Source: Lentinus brumalis (lineage: Eukaryota; Basidiomycota; Agaricomycetes; Polyporales; Polyporaceae). From it: a stretch of DNA of 64,000 bases. Position numbers and translations under genes: made by a program. Below are positions 45,380 through 54,896 of the stretch, one piece after another. Every line of letters starts with the position of its first letter. The first letter of the stretch is position 1. The notes beneath the pieces were generated by a model. That model made no database searches, was not told the origin of the DNA, and saw nothing but the letters and a program-made list of their open reading frames with translations. The stretch is from contig MARA01000057.1 of the NCBI GenBank assembly GCA_001792895.1, positions 144,942 through 208,941 on the forward strand. Direction: 5' to 3'.

Positions 45380-47107
45380 TCAGTATCTCGCACCCCAGGG
45401 GTCCTGAAGCGTCGGTGAAGACGGGCCCCATCCGCTTCTCAGACCGCCTCTCTGGCTGTAGCTTCCTCGGTTCTTGTGCGTCCCACGCTGCGCATATCCG
45501 CCTCGACCTCCTCCGCGTCCTCTCCCGTTCGCTGGCGTCATCCATCCGTCCTGGGCACGGCGACTATCAGTCATCGGTCCTCTCGAGCCTGACGCCGATG
45601 TCCATGGCGAGTTGCCCCGTCCGCGTCCGAGCTTTCTTCCTCCCTGATCGTTCTGTCCCCAGTACTTCGAATGCGACTTTTCTCCTGCAAGCGGACCCTT
45701 CCAACCTCTCATTCTCGTGAAGGGGCACTCCTGGTCTTCGTGGTCAACCCCCCTGCAACCGCCGCACCAGAAAGCCCTCCGCGCCGTGCCGGTTCCATTC
45801 AGGAAGACATTGAAGCGGCATGCTCGCATCTCCTCGGCCCACTCCCTCCATTCATCCATGTCGTCCGTAGGGGGCAGGATATAGACGTTGGCGACATAAC
45901 CGTCTTCCTTGGTTGCCATGAAGCGGATATCCAAGGACTCTATGACGCGCTCGACGCGTTTCTCGATCGGCAAATGACCGAGGCGGTCGCTCGACCTGAC
46001 GAGGTCTGCAAGTCTCTTCTTCATGCCGGCCGACTCGAGGATACTCAAGACTGCGACCTTCGTCGTCTTGACGTCTGGCCTCAAGAAGCCTGCCAAACCG
46101 CAGACGAAACGCGGGTTTCCAATCGTCTTCGGGTGTGTTATAATAGAGACGCCGCGCGTCGAGATGACGTGCGCCTTCACCATCTCCCAAGCGGCTTCTT
46201 CAGAGAGCCCTCGAATAACCCACAGGTACGGCAGTTCCCTCGGGCGGAGATCCTGGCGCCACTCGGGGTCGGGCGGGACAACGTGGAAGTCTGTCTCGCC
46301 CGTGAGTTGCCTCGTCAGATTCGTAACGCAGGTTTCGATGTGACAGTTGGTCTCCCGATTCTTCGTGAACCTGTAGTTGAAGACGGTGAACAGCACCGAC
46401 GGCTTATCGTCTCCCCAGATCGCCTTCATCCACTCCATGGACATGCCAGCGTACATCTCCTCCGGGTCGCTCTGGTGCACAGTCCACCTGTCGCTGTGCG
46501 GACTGTCCACCACGACTGGAGTGTCTTCGACGCTCTCCTCCTTCAGCAGGATCGACGGGATTCTCGCCGGCTTCGGCTCCTGCCACCACTCAGTCATGGT
46601 TGCGTTTCGGCTCCTGCGTCCCGACGGTCCTTGGCTGCCATGCACGAAGCTTCCGTCGCCTCCCCTTCCCGCACGCAAAGCGTGCGAGGTGTCCTCGCTA
46701 CTCCGTCTGCCCGTCTCGTCCTCGTCTCCTTCATAGGCCGACACGTGTCTAGCGGGGAGATCGAGCTGCTCGTAGCCTCCGTCTCGCGACTCTCGGCCTC
46801 CAGCACCCCGAGAGTACTCCCATGCCTTCGTGTTAGGGAGAGCCGAGAAGTGCGAGAAGCCGCGCTCAGAAGCCTCGGTCCTAGCCCTCGAGTGCTCCTG
46901 GATCCAGTCGCGCGGCCTATATCCTCCACGCCAGAGGGCGTCTTGATCGCGGGCCTTCCCTCCCCTCCAAGCTGTCTCCTCACTTGAGATAGCGTCCTTC
47001 AAATTCCATGGGCCGGTCTCCTGCGCCCCGTCGTGGGTCCCGTATCGCGACGCAGGTCTCTCCAGCAGGCTGGAGTCTTCGAGATCCGCTTCCGGGTCGA
47101 CGTCCAT
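45380..47107 (-). CDS. LINE ORF1 with CCHC zinc knuckle
   Basis: ATG at 47107 opens a 575-codon frame. The first third is charged and disordered. The central part (about residues 200-420) has a folded look with MEWMKAIWGDDKPSVLFTVF, DFHVVPPDPEWRQDL and VISTRGVSIITHPKTIGNPR. A CCHC knuckle, CGGCRGVDHEDQEC, lies near residue 445. The tail is Gly/Arg-rich (GRGRGGGRGGYAQRG). This is the normal plan of a LINE ORF1 protein, which coats element RNA and helps reverse transcription. The frame continues upstream past an in-frame TAG at 47129-47131 into a similarly charged 200-codon stretch, so the original protein may be longer. Confidence 0.85.
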   Translation of the reverse strand: MDVDPEADLEDSSLLERPASRYGTHDGAQETGPWNLKDAISSEETAWRGGKARDQDALWRGGYRPRDWIQEHSRARTEASERGFSHFSALPNTKAWEYSRGAGGRESRDGGYEQLDLPARHVSAYEGDEDETGRRSSEDTSHALRAGRGGDGSFVHGSQGPSGRRSRNATMTEWWQEPKPARIPSILLKEESVEDTPVVVDSPHSDRWTVHQSDPEEMYAGMSMEWMKAIWGDDKPSVLFTVFNYRFTKNRETNCHIETCVTNLTRQLTGETDFHVVPPDPEWRQDLRPRELPYLWVIRGLSEEAAWEMVKAHVISTRGVSIITHPKTIGNPRFVCGLAGFLRPDVKTTKVAVLSILESAGMKKRLADLVRSSDRLGHLPIEKRVERVIESLDIRFMATKEDGYVANVYILPPTDDMDEWREWAEEMRACRFNVFLNGTGTARRAFWCGGCRGVDHEDQECPFTRMRGWKGPLAGEKSHSKYWGQNDQGGRKLGRGRGNSPWTSASGSRGPMTDSRRAQDGWMTPANGRGRGGGRGGYAQRGTHKNRGSYSQRGGLRSGWGPSSPTLQDPWGARY

Positions 47108-47128
47108 GCCCGCCGGGCTAGCCGCGAG

Positions 47129-48300
47129 CTACTCTAGATGCCATCCTAGTACGACTTCTACTCCCGTCCTCTGCGGCTGGAGATCCTGGCAGCGAGTCGA
47201 TGCTAGAACCCGGAGTGTAGGTGGGTGGCCGGATACATTGGCTTCCTCGTCATACTGGAAGGAGTTGACCTCGTGCACAAAGGGTGGACGCCTCGGCGTA
47301 GATGTAGTTACAGAAGCAGGAAAGATAACATTACGGCCCTCATCCCCACCCGTCCCACGCCACGGGTTCCCCAGCATCTCATTAATCGACGGCAGCATGG
47401 CCGGCCTTGGTTGGTCATTCATGACGATCCTGGGTCTTCTTGCCGATCTGCGGTCCTCCTCAGAGACGGTTGAACCCGTCCATGACCGCTTACGAGCGGT
47501 TGGTTCTTCGTCACGAGGGGTAAGAGGATGCCGGTGCTCACCCAAGACCTTTTCGCGGCGATCCGCGTGTTCACGAGCCGATTCTGCGCCTCGGACCCGG
47601 TTGGCCTCCTGGTTCGGCGGCGGAGCTTGCTCCTCAGCGTCCACCTCGCCGTCTTCATACGAGACGAACTCGTTGTCGTCGAACTGCGCAAAGGGGGAGT
47701 GAAGCGCGGGGGCGAGCCAGCAGCCGCCCACAACACTTCGCTATCCTGGCTCGTCGCGCTCTGCGTATCATCCTGCGTCCCGAGGTCCTTAGTCGCGTCG
47801 GCCGGCACCTCAACGGATCCGCTTTTGTTCGAAGAGCTTGACGGCATGTGCACCTGGCCCTCAGGCTGCTACACGTCGGTAAGGGGGCTAGCATGTACCG
47901 CAGGTTACTCACCTGAATCTTCGCAGCATTCGACTCAGGCTCCATGACGTTCTTCACGTTCGTCGCGCGGTCTGCCGTCGTCAAGACCGTTCCTTCCGTG
48001 CTCCTCAGCTATACAACCGAGCCGCCGACGGAGGACGTCATCAGCCCCACTCGCCGTACCGCATCGTCAGCAGCAAGGACGAGTTACTCACAGTCATCGA
48101 GACCGAGGGGGATGATCTATACGATCTCGTCGTTCTACGCGTCAGTTTGCCGTCTAGACTGCTATGCAGTGGGAGGAGAGGCAGGGGCAGGGGCGTCTGC
48201 TTTGCTGGCAGGCGAGGGAGGGGAGAGGGAGCGAGAGAGAGTGTCCCTCGCCTCCGATTGATGAGTTCTCTCCTTGTCATGGCCTGTTTGCGCACTTTAA
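47129..48300 (-). CDS. Upstream ORF1 part (ORF0-like) with an apparent intron
   Basis: Two frames join to give an acidic, disordered protein. The 3' piece runs 47731-47132 (FDDNEFVSYEDGEVDAEEQ, MLPSINEMLGNPWRG) and stops at TAG 47129. The 5' piece is in the adjacent frame and would join if one base were added to the G run at 47708-47712. Above it a 44-nt intron fits perfectly: GTGAGT donor, CTTACCGAC branch region, GTGTAG acceptor at about 47873-47916, joining AAKIQ to QPEGQV in phase. A second possible intron (GTGAGTAACTCG...GTATAG) lies further up, near 48010-48090. Whether this is a separate ORF0 or the N-terminal third of ORF1 is open. The 5' end is approximate. Confidence 0.5.
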
Positions 48301-49113
48301 TATAGTTAATTCACCTTTTACGCCCCGTCTTCCCTGCGTACCCGCGTTAGGTGTTGCCGCCGACCGCTATTAGTCGTCAGGTCGCGATCCGGAGCCACAC
48401 CGTTGCTTGATGCCGACGTTACCGGTAGCTGAGGCGGAAGGAGGACAGTCTACTGCCTTAACCTCGTAGAGCGTCTATTGCCATCATCTGACAAGATGCC
48501 TTTTCAGGGATGCAATCCATGAGCGCGGGCGCTCCGTGCCCATAACGGGCCAGTACGCCTCCGCTTTCCATCTTCCTTTCATCCTCATCCGCAGCGGTCC
48601 TCTCTACTGGCCTTCCTCTCCTTTTTACTTGCTCTCCGCCCGAACGCGCTGGACGCTCGCCATATTCTACTTCCAACGTCTGCGTCTGCTCTCGTCAAGA
48701 AACCTCTCTCGTTCTTCAGCCCTCTAGTGGCGTCTCCTCCTGCCCGCTTCCCTGTCAACCCGTCAGTTCCTTCTATTCCTCAGACTCGATCTCTGGCGAT
48801 CCTGATTAGCCTTTCAGCACTGCATGCCATCTTTCACGTCCAGAGTCCATGCCACCGCCCTCTTCCACGATCGTCCTCGATTGGCTATCCTTCGTGGCAC
48901 AGACGCGCCGCGCATCGCGCAGTGATCTACGCCTTCCATGGTGAGTATTCCCTTTCATTCCTATCATACTTGTCTCATCTTGCAGACGGCTTCGCGCGCG
49001 CACACAGCGCACACAGTGCAGTCGTGTTCGACAGGCCGCATCGCCGCACCCAGGCCTCCAGCCCGTCCCATGCGCTGTCGCGGCACTTGCGCCCTCGTCT
49101 GAGGCCCCGCGTT
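48301..49113 (-). other. LINE leader, no protein recognised
   Basis: About 800 bases between the upstream ORF1 part and the minisatellite. Pyrimidine-rich on the plus strand. No supported coding region. Confidence 0.4.
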
Positions 49114-49635
49114 CGCTCGCTCGCCCGAGCCACCGTGTACGCTCACGCTTCCAAGTCTCCCCGCCCGCTCGCTCGCCCAAACCACCGTGCACACTCGCGC
49201 GTCCGAGCCGCCGCGCCCGCACGCTCGCCCGAAACTTCACGCGTGCTCTAGCATCCAGACATCCGCGCGCACTCGCCCGTCCGAGCTTCCGCGCTGGCTC
49301 ACTCGTCCGGGTCCGCACACGCTCGTCTGCGTTTCCGCGTTAGCTCCCTCGTCAAAGTCGCCACACTCGCTCGCGCGTCCCAAGCTCTGTACCCACTCGC
49401 TCGACTTATCCTCCACTTTCGCGTTCTCATCCGGGCCACCGTGCTTGCTTGCACATCCGAGCCATCACGCCCGCTCTCTCGTTGGAGACTCCACGCTCGC
49501 CCGTTCACCCGAAACCCCATTCTCTCTCGCTCTTCTGAGCCTCCAGATCCGCTCGCACGTCCATAACTCCACGCTAGCTCGCTCGCTCAAGCTTCGTACA
49601 CCCTCGTTTGCAAGTTCCTCACGCCACTCATTCCG
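49114..49635. repeat. Degenerate 26-bp minisatellite in the LINE leader
   Basis: Starting at 49114 the sequence falls into consecutive 26-bp units (49114, 49140, 49166, 49192, 49218, 49244, 49270, 49296) close to CGCTCGCTCGCCCGAGCC followed by a GC-rich octamer. Later units, to about 49635, drift by a base or so. There are about 20 units with clear divergence, so the array is not new. As 26 is not a multiple of 3 it is not a protein repeat. It lies about 2.4 kb inside the LINE, between the 239-codon frame and ORF1. Confidence 0.8.
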
Positions 49636-50194
49636 TCCACGCTCACTCGTGTAAGTACGTCTTCACACTCAAGTTCCTCGGCCTCAGACGTGTGTTTCCC
49701 CTCCTGGGAGCCGTCACCTCAGCCAAGCTTCATCCGCATCCCTCGTACGCTAGCATGGCCTCATCGGTATCGCGCGTCTTGTTTGCCTCAGATCTGACTC
49801 ATGTTGGCGACAGTCTGCATTTGCTTCACGCGCTTCGTTTTGCGTTGCATTTACGTTCGTGTCCCTTGTTCTGCAGTCCGCGCGCACTGCGTATCTCTTC
49901 CTTCTCCATGCATTCGTAGGTTTCCGTCGCACGTCTGTCTCTTGCCGCATAGCTTAGCTCTTCTTCTCCCAGGTTACGTCCTGTATACGTACTACTTCAG
50001 GCGTCTCTAGGACACCTCCTGACCTTCTCAGTGTGCGTTCTTTCCTTATCTGCATGCCCCAGTTGATTGAGTGGCTGACAGTTCCCGTCTGCTAGCCTGG
50101 ACGTCTTATGACTTCGAGCTAAACCATCTTATACCCGTTTGTACTTCACTTTCCGTTGCATTGCGTTCCGTTGCTCGCTAATCTAACACGTCTG
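49636..50194 (-). other. LINE internal stretch, no protein recognised
   Basis: About 560 bases between the minisatellite and the stop of the 239-codon frame. Pyrimidine-rich on the plus strand, with no supported coding region. Confidence 0.4.
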
Positions 50195-50914
50195 CTACTC
50201 GTAGCCTTCGTACTTTAGCCACAGATGTAAGGCAAAGGCGCCCTCTCCTACCGGTGCCTCTATCGTCGTGCGCGGGTCCTCCCCTTTCGTGCGTTTCGGG
50301 AGTACCCGAAAACAGCCCTCTCCTTTGTCCGTTGTCTGCTCCAGTCTGCACATCCTTCCTCCGCACAAGCTGTCGCCCTCTGCACCTCTCCACTCCTCGC
50401 ATCCTCTCGGCGCCTCGCCTAGCCATCTCGTAGCCTCAAGGGGGCACTTCATACTTGGCATCCAGACCGTGACGCCCATGGCCAGGGGTATGTCCAGGTC
50501 TACTAGTCCCACCCTATTCCCCTGACACTCGTTGAAGATCGTCACCCTCGCCCAGGCCTGGATTGTCTCGACTATGCGGATCACCACTCCGTGGACGTGA
50601 GGGTCATACGGCTCGTAACTGTCGATGCTCTCCATTGGTGCGGGCGTCTTAGCCTTTGGCAGGGCCAAGAGTCTGACCTTCTCTCCCTCCTGCAGTGGCC
50701 TCGACGGCTTTAGTCTTGTCACGTACATGTGCGTCAGGACCCTCTGTCCGCCCGGTCCCTCGTGTTGGGCGCCATAGCCATCCCACCATGCACATATCAC
50801 GGCCTCCGTATTCTGGTTGTTCTTCGTCGGCCCTCCATCCGCTCTATCACCTCGCCCTCGCATCCTCATATCCTCCTCCCACGGCCGCCACACATACTCC
50901 GCTTTATGGGGCAT
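50195..50914 (-). CDS. 239-aa protein of unknown function near the LINE 5' end
   Basis: ATG at 50914 starts MPHKAEYVWRPWEEDMRMRG and the frame runs to 50195. It has a basic start, then ordered-looking segments: VICAWWDGYGAQHEGPG, LTHMYVTRLKPSRPLQEGEK, HVHGVVIRIVETIQAWARVT, GLVDLDIPLAMGVTVWMPSM. No membrane segment and no domain I recognise. Codon usage looks protein-like and the frame is long for a leader. It has the same orientation as ORF1 and ORF2, 1.14 kb from the element's 5' end, so it would be the first protein frame on a full-length LINE RNA. It may be an accessory protein or a captured host sequence. Confidence 0.5.
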   Translation of the reverse strand: MPHKAEYVWRPWEEDMRMRGRGDRADGGPTKNNQNTEAVICAWWDGYGAQHEGPGGQRVLTHMYVTRLKPSRPLQEGEKVRLLALPKAKTPAPMESIDSYEPYDPHVHGVVIRIVETIQAWARVTIFNECQGNRVGLVDLDIPLAMGVTVWMPSMKCPLEATRWLGEAPRGCEEWRGAEGDSLCGGRMCRLEQTTDKGEGCFRVLPKRTKGEDPRTTIEAPVGEGAFALHLWLKYEGYE

Positions 50915-52057
50915 CCGTACCGTCCTCTCACCCGTCCCGCACAGAATTTTAAGCCGTGCTGGCCGAATGGTTTTTGGTGGTTGATATCGTGAGGAGCTGT
51001 CGTGCGGTGTCGTGGCGAGCTTAGTGCTGCCTGCGGAGTCGGTCGTTCAGGGATGGAGTATGAGTTGCGGGGGTAGAGTCGTTTTCGTTGGAGACGTGTG
51101 ATCGTGTGGGTTTTTGGGGATGGCCTGTGTTGCAGCGCAGGCCGTCGTTGTAGTCTCCAGCAACGCGTGTACGTTTCTGTTGCCATGCAGAGTTAAATAG
51201 TGCTGAAAGCGCGCGGTTAAGGAGAGTGGGGAGCCCTCAGGCTTTGGAAACGTTAGGTTCGAATTCGTGGAATGGCATTTTGCTCAGAAAGACGTCTGGC
51301 TTTATACCAGCCTCTGAAGGACTCAACGTCATTCTGGAGCCATCTTCCGCCATGATGAGCTCATTTCTTATCGTCCCCGAGTTCCCCGTCATGCGCTCAG
51401 AGTTCATGTGCTCCTGATACATCTGGTGCGTATCGTCGTCACCTGCTCTTCCCGAAAAGTCTTAGACTCTTGTTGCGTCCTTCCTGCTCATCGTTTCGCC
51501 ATGTCGGGTCAGCTTCTTAACACAATACCTCGAAATGGGTACTGATTAATGTTCAGGCAGGATCTCTGGCCTGAAGCATTGAGCCCCCAGATCGCCCCGG
51601 CTTGACTCGTCGGCGCTTAGGTTCGGTCTGCGCCACCGGCGCCTCTTGGGTCGAGCCAGATCGCATTCCTCAGTCACCCTTGCGTGCTGTCTCGAGTTTG
51701 CTCTCGTCGTATGTCGGCAGCAGAGATTCCTCGTGGAGTCTATATAGGCCTGCCTGTGCCACCGTAGACTGTGACGCCGCCTGCCAGCGCCCTGTCGTGG
51801 CATATCACTCAGTTTAGGCACTCAAAGCTGCCAGCGCATCTCTCTTGAGCGCTTGTATTCTCGTATGCTCTCATTCTCGTACGCCTTCTCGTTTGACCTC
51901 CTCACGCTCATGTCCTTCGTTTACAATCTGGACAGCCTTGCGTCTGTCCTCTCTGTATTCTGTCCATGTATATTATAACCGCACAGTATGGCTGCTCCAT
52001 AGCCAGTGACCGTGGGAAAAACGCGGATGGTGGCGGTATAGGGAAGAGGAGCCGGCC
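50915..52057 (-). other. LINE 5' leader/promoter region
   Basis: About 1.14 kb at the 5' end of the LINE. Only short frames. Internal promoters of LINEs usually lie here; no specific motif is identified. The element begins GGCCGGCTCC on the minus strand next to the target-site copy. Confidence 0.5.
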
Positions 52058-52070
52058 TGAAGGTGGATAG
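52058..52070. repeat. Right target-site duplication of the LINE
   Basis: TGAAGGTGGATAG, identical to 39442-39454. The base before it (52057) is therefore the 5' end of the LINE. Confidence 0.85.
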
Positions 52071-52095
52071 TTAGCAAGAGTGCTTCAAGTTCTTG

Positions 52096-52110
52096 TCCAC
52101 GGTCACGAGA
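52096..52110 (+). promoter_or_regulatory. Shared upstream block of the DUF6697-like paralogues (copy C)
   Basis: TCCACGGTCACGAGA, 125 bp upstream of the inferred ATG of paralogue C and only 26 bp from the LINE target-site copy. See the matching blocks at 25621 and 54335. Confidence 0.45.
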
Positions 52111-52220
52111 CACCCATAGCCTGAGTACCCTGAGGTAGCCGCCCTTACGAGTTCTACCTTATGTAGCCGACGCGTACGGTGTCCACTCGCCTTCGACTGA
52201 AAAACGCCTCAAGTCTCATG

Positions 52221-54028
52221 ATGATACTACCGAGCTCGATAATCAAAGTGGAAGATGACGACAAAGTAGCAGATCGGAAGCCAAAGCTCCGAGATGGTAC
52301 CACTCGAGTCAAGCGGGTGTGTTCAACTGGCTCATCTGCGTGGCGTGCGGCGTGCGTGTTGACTTGTACATGGCAAATAGGAGAAAGGTCAGGGTGATAC
52401 CTTGGAGGCATACGAAGTTTCTGCGGCTTCCCGCGCCCGTTGGGAGCCTGCCACGAAGGTCGAAGATTCGAAGACTGGTATACTCACCGTTCGTATATAT
52501 GATCCTTCCGGCCATCTCGAGACGACTTACTCATGAAGATATTCTCAGAAAACGGAGTCGACAGCCACAATATCGCAGTCCGCTGTCCCCCATGTGGTCG
52601 TGAGGGACGGGAAAGCACTTCCGATGATCGAGGTCGTGCTGCCGCGATGGAGCGACGTACTGCGCAGCAAGTCTCTTCAAGCCCGGTCCCGGTCACATAT
52701 GGAGCAGCAGATGCCAGCGGACACAGGAGGATCAAGTCGCGAGGCTACTCAGGTTGACGAACAGCCCAGGGCTACAGTAAAGCCTTCCGGAGGTTCAATT
52801 CGTCGGAACGCTGAACCCGAGAGGCATACCCCCGGCCCTGCGGAGGTCGCTCAGGCCATCCGGGAGCTGCGAAATGTCAGTATTAAACCTGAATACGGAG
52901 TCGATCGCGTCCTGATTGTAGATGTTTTCAAGCCGGACGTTAAAGTGAAGGAAGAGCTCATGCTGAGCGACGAATACGTACTGGACGCCCTGACATGGGA
53001 AGGGATCAACCATCGGTTCCCAATCCCAGTACCGCCAGACGTCGCAGAATGCCCCTTCCCTCGCGCCTACATTTCTAATCTCTACGGCGGAAACCTCCAG
53101 GCTACCTTTCCTCGACTGAATCCAGACCTTGTCGAATGGCATGGCCTCCGGGGCTGGGCCTTTTTGACACTCGAGTGGAACCCGCACGCCCCGACGCGCC
53201 CAGGGGTCTCAGGTCTCTTTTTTGAGGGGACGCGCCACGCAGTCGACGACATGAAGGACGTTCTGCGCACGTTCGTCCGGGTTCGGTCGGGCAAGTGGGT
53301 GTATATGGGCCAGTACATGTTTCGGCCTGGGAAGTCGCTCACAGCGGAGTCGTGGAAGCAGCAATCCGAGGTGGTAAGACGTCCCGTCGTGTTTATCCCA
53401 TTGACTTTTATTGACCAGTCCCTAGGTCCGCCGTACTTGGGCTCAAGGGTACATCAAGTACTCGGGTACCTCCGTATGTGTTCGGGTATGGCTGCGCAAG
53501 CAGAGAGGCTCGAACTACAAAGTCACCGAAGAAGACTACGAAGCGGCGGAGCCGAACATGAAGGAGATCCAAGCCTCGATTACAGAGGAAGACATCAACG
53601 GCGCATTTGATCGTGGTGAAGAAGTAAGCTCTGCCTCATATGCACAATCTGCGCGGACGATACTGACTGCACTCGAGGAAATGGGCGTATACACGATGAC
53701 CTGCGTCGGTTACGACGCGGAGTTCATTCGTTTGCTCGGACGAAACCTACACCTTTGGAACCCTCCCGCACCTACTAAGAAGAAGCAGGGCGCAGCTCCC
53801 GGAAGGGTGCAGAAGCCTAAGACCGGCAAGGGTATGGGCTCAGCCAAGAGGAAGCCCGCTGAGGTACAATCGGACGGCGAACATGCAGATGGACGTGCTG
53901 AAGAGCCGGGGGCTCTAGAGGGCAATGGTGACCGTTACGAGGGCGTGAAAATGATTCCTGCCGGCTCGGTGCAGTTACCTGAGAGACGGTCAACACGCAA
54001 GAGGGTGAAACGAGTACGGACTTCGTAG
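52221..54028 (+). CDS. DUF6697-like protein, paralogue C
   Basis: Start ATG 52221 (MILPSSIIKVEDDDKVADRK) aligns with B and D; an ATG at 52218 is the alternative. After introns, VVRDGKALPMIEVVLPRWSD and a basic helix are followed by VAQAIRELRN, PDVKVKEELM, RAYISNLYGGN, FLTLEWNPHAPTRPG, GLFF, KWVYMGQYMF, then VWLRKQRGS, EEDINGAFDRGEE, VYTMTCVGYDAEF and a basic tail (GSAKRK, RKRVKRVR). Stop is at 54028. Introns inferred near 52321-52382, 52480-52550, 52876-52932, 53372-53424 and 53623-53678. One junction near 52500-52590 is not in phase in a simple model, so that exon may need revision. The core is closer to B than to A. The LINE landed about 160 bp upstream, which may separate the gene from part of its promoter. 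Confidence 0.75.
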
Positions 54029-54334
54029 CCTTGTGTTTTGGTTTCCTATGTGCACTGCAGTTGTGCTGCTCAAACATTGTACGCTCCGTTGAGTGCACGC
54101 CCGATGGGCTCGTCCATCCAGTCAGATACGGCGGAGTCCTCTCGCAAACCAACAGGAAGGCTCGTGGTGGGGCACGAACGGTCATGAAGCCCTTTCGACA
54201 ACACTGTTAGCCTCTTGCGATACGTACTCTAACTCCATACATTATGTCCGCTTTGTAGAGTGCCTTTGAAGCTAGCCAGCTAGGTAGTTCTGGTAAAGAC
54301 GAGACTTGCATCGCGCTTGCTGAAGGAGTTTGCG
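54029..54334. other. Intergenic between paralogues C and D
   Basis: About 300 bases: 3' flank of paralogue C and far upstream part of paralogue D. Nothing else seen. Confidence 0.4.
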
Positions 54335-54349
54335 TCCACGGTCACGAGA
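54335..54349 (+). promoter_or_regulatory. Shared upstream block of the DUF6697-like paralogues (copy D)
   Basis: TCCACGGTCACGAGA, 141 bp before the inferred ATG of paralogue D, followed by the AGCCGACGCG stretch also found before paralogue C. Confidence 0.45.
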
Positions 54350-54475
54350 TATTCGCCATATTAGGGAGTCGGCCCGCCCTTACCAGGCTCCACTTTCTAG
54401 CCGACGCGGCGACCACGCGTCCTGGTTCCTGGTACTCGCCTTCAACGTTCAATTCGGAACGCCTTGGATCTCATT

Positions 54476-54896
54476 ATGATACTTCCGAGCTCGATCACCA
54501 AAGTGGAAGATCAAGACGAGGTTGCAGATCGCAAGCCAAAGCACCGAGATCGTACTACCATCCGAGTCAAGCCGGTACGTCGCCCGACCAATGTGTGGCA
54601 CACTGCGTACTACTTGACTTGCGCCGTCTTGCAGGAGCCTAAGAGCCAGGAGGATGGAATCCTTCCTCTGTGGGACTCGAGATACACCCCTGATCCCATG
54701 GAAGATTCCGCAAAAATTGAAGACTCGAAGTCTGTGCTAACCCGTGCTGGGGAGCAGGTGAAGAGCCGGGAGGATTCTATCCCTCTCATAGGGGGCACGA
54801 GACGCACCGCTGATTCCATGCTGGACACTACGAAAGCTAAAGACTCGAAGTCTGATGTTCTCGCGGTTGGTGTGCTTCTGCCTTCATGGGACGCCT
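54476..54896 (+). pseudogene. DUF6697-like protein, paralogue D, cut by the Ty3 element
   Basis: ATG at 54476 starts MILPSSITKVEDQDEVADRK, very close to paralogue C. After a short intron (about 54575-54632) there are two QED/SRED...EDSK modules like those of paralogue B. The coding part ends at DSKSDVLAVG, where B has its next splice donor, and the Ty3 LTR begins at 54897. The conserved core (NPHAPTRPG, VYMGQY) is absent from the window. The gene was therefore interrupted inside or beside its second intron. The missing 3' half may lie beyond 64 kb. Confidence 0.75.

Larger units (their letters stand above)
39455..52057 (-). mobile_element. 12.6-kb LINE (EN-RT-RNase H) retrotransposon
   Basis: The unit is bounded by a perfect 13-bp duplication (39442-39454 and 52058-52070). 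On the minus strand it runs from 52057 (5') to a 22-nt poly(A) tail (39455-39476). It contains, 5' to 3': about 1.1 kb of leader, a 239-codon frame, a degenerate 26-bp minisatellite, an N-terminal ORF1 part with an apparent intron, a 575-codon ORF1 with a CCHC knuckle, and a 1.7-kcodon ORF2 with endonuclease, reverse transcriptase, RNase H and a terminal zinc-finger region. The long-ORF2 plus RNase H layout fits the I/Tad1 group of fungal LINEs. At 12.6 kb it is far longer than the usual 5-8 kb. Intact ORF2, tail and duplication suggest a recent insertion. It lies about 160 bp upstream of DUF6697-like paralogue C. Confidence 0.85.

Noticed and set aside
45671..46987. 438-codon plus-strand frame inside the LINE
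   Set aside because: It is antisense to ORF1, whose CCHC knuckle and Gly/Arg tail are on the minus strand.
48727..49654. Long plus-strand frames rich in Arg, Ser, Pro and His
   Set aside because: They come from the GC-rich 26-bp repeats; the unit is not a multiple of 3 and the frames are antisense to the LINE.
51240..51280. GGTTCGAATTC resembling a tRNA B box
   Set aside because: No A box or cloverleaf could be formed around it, and it lies in the LINE leader. No tRNA gene is claimed in the window.
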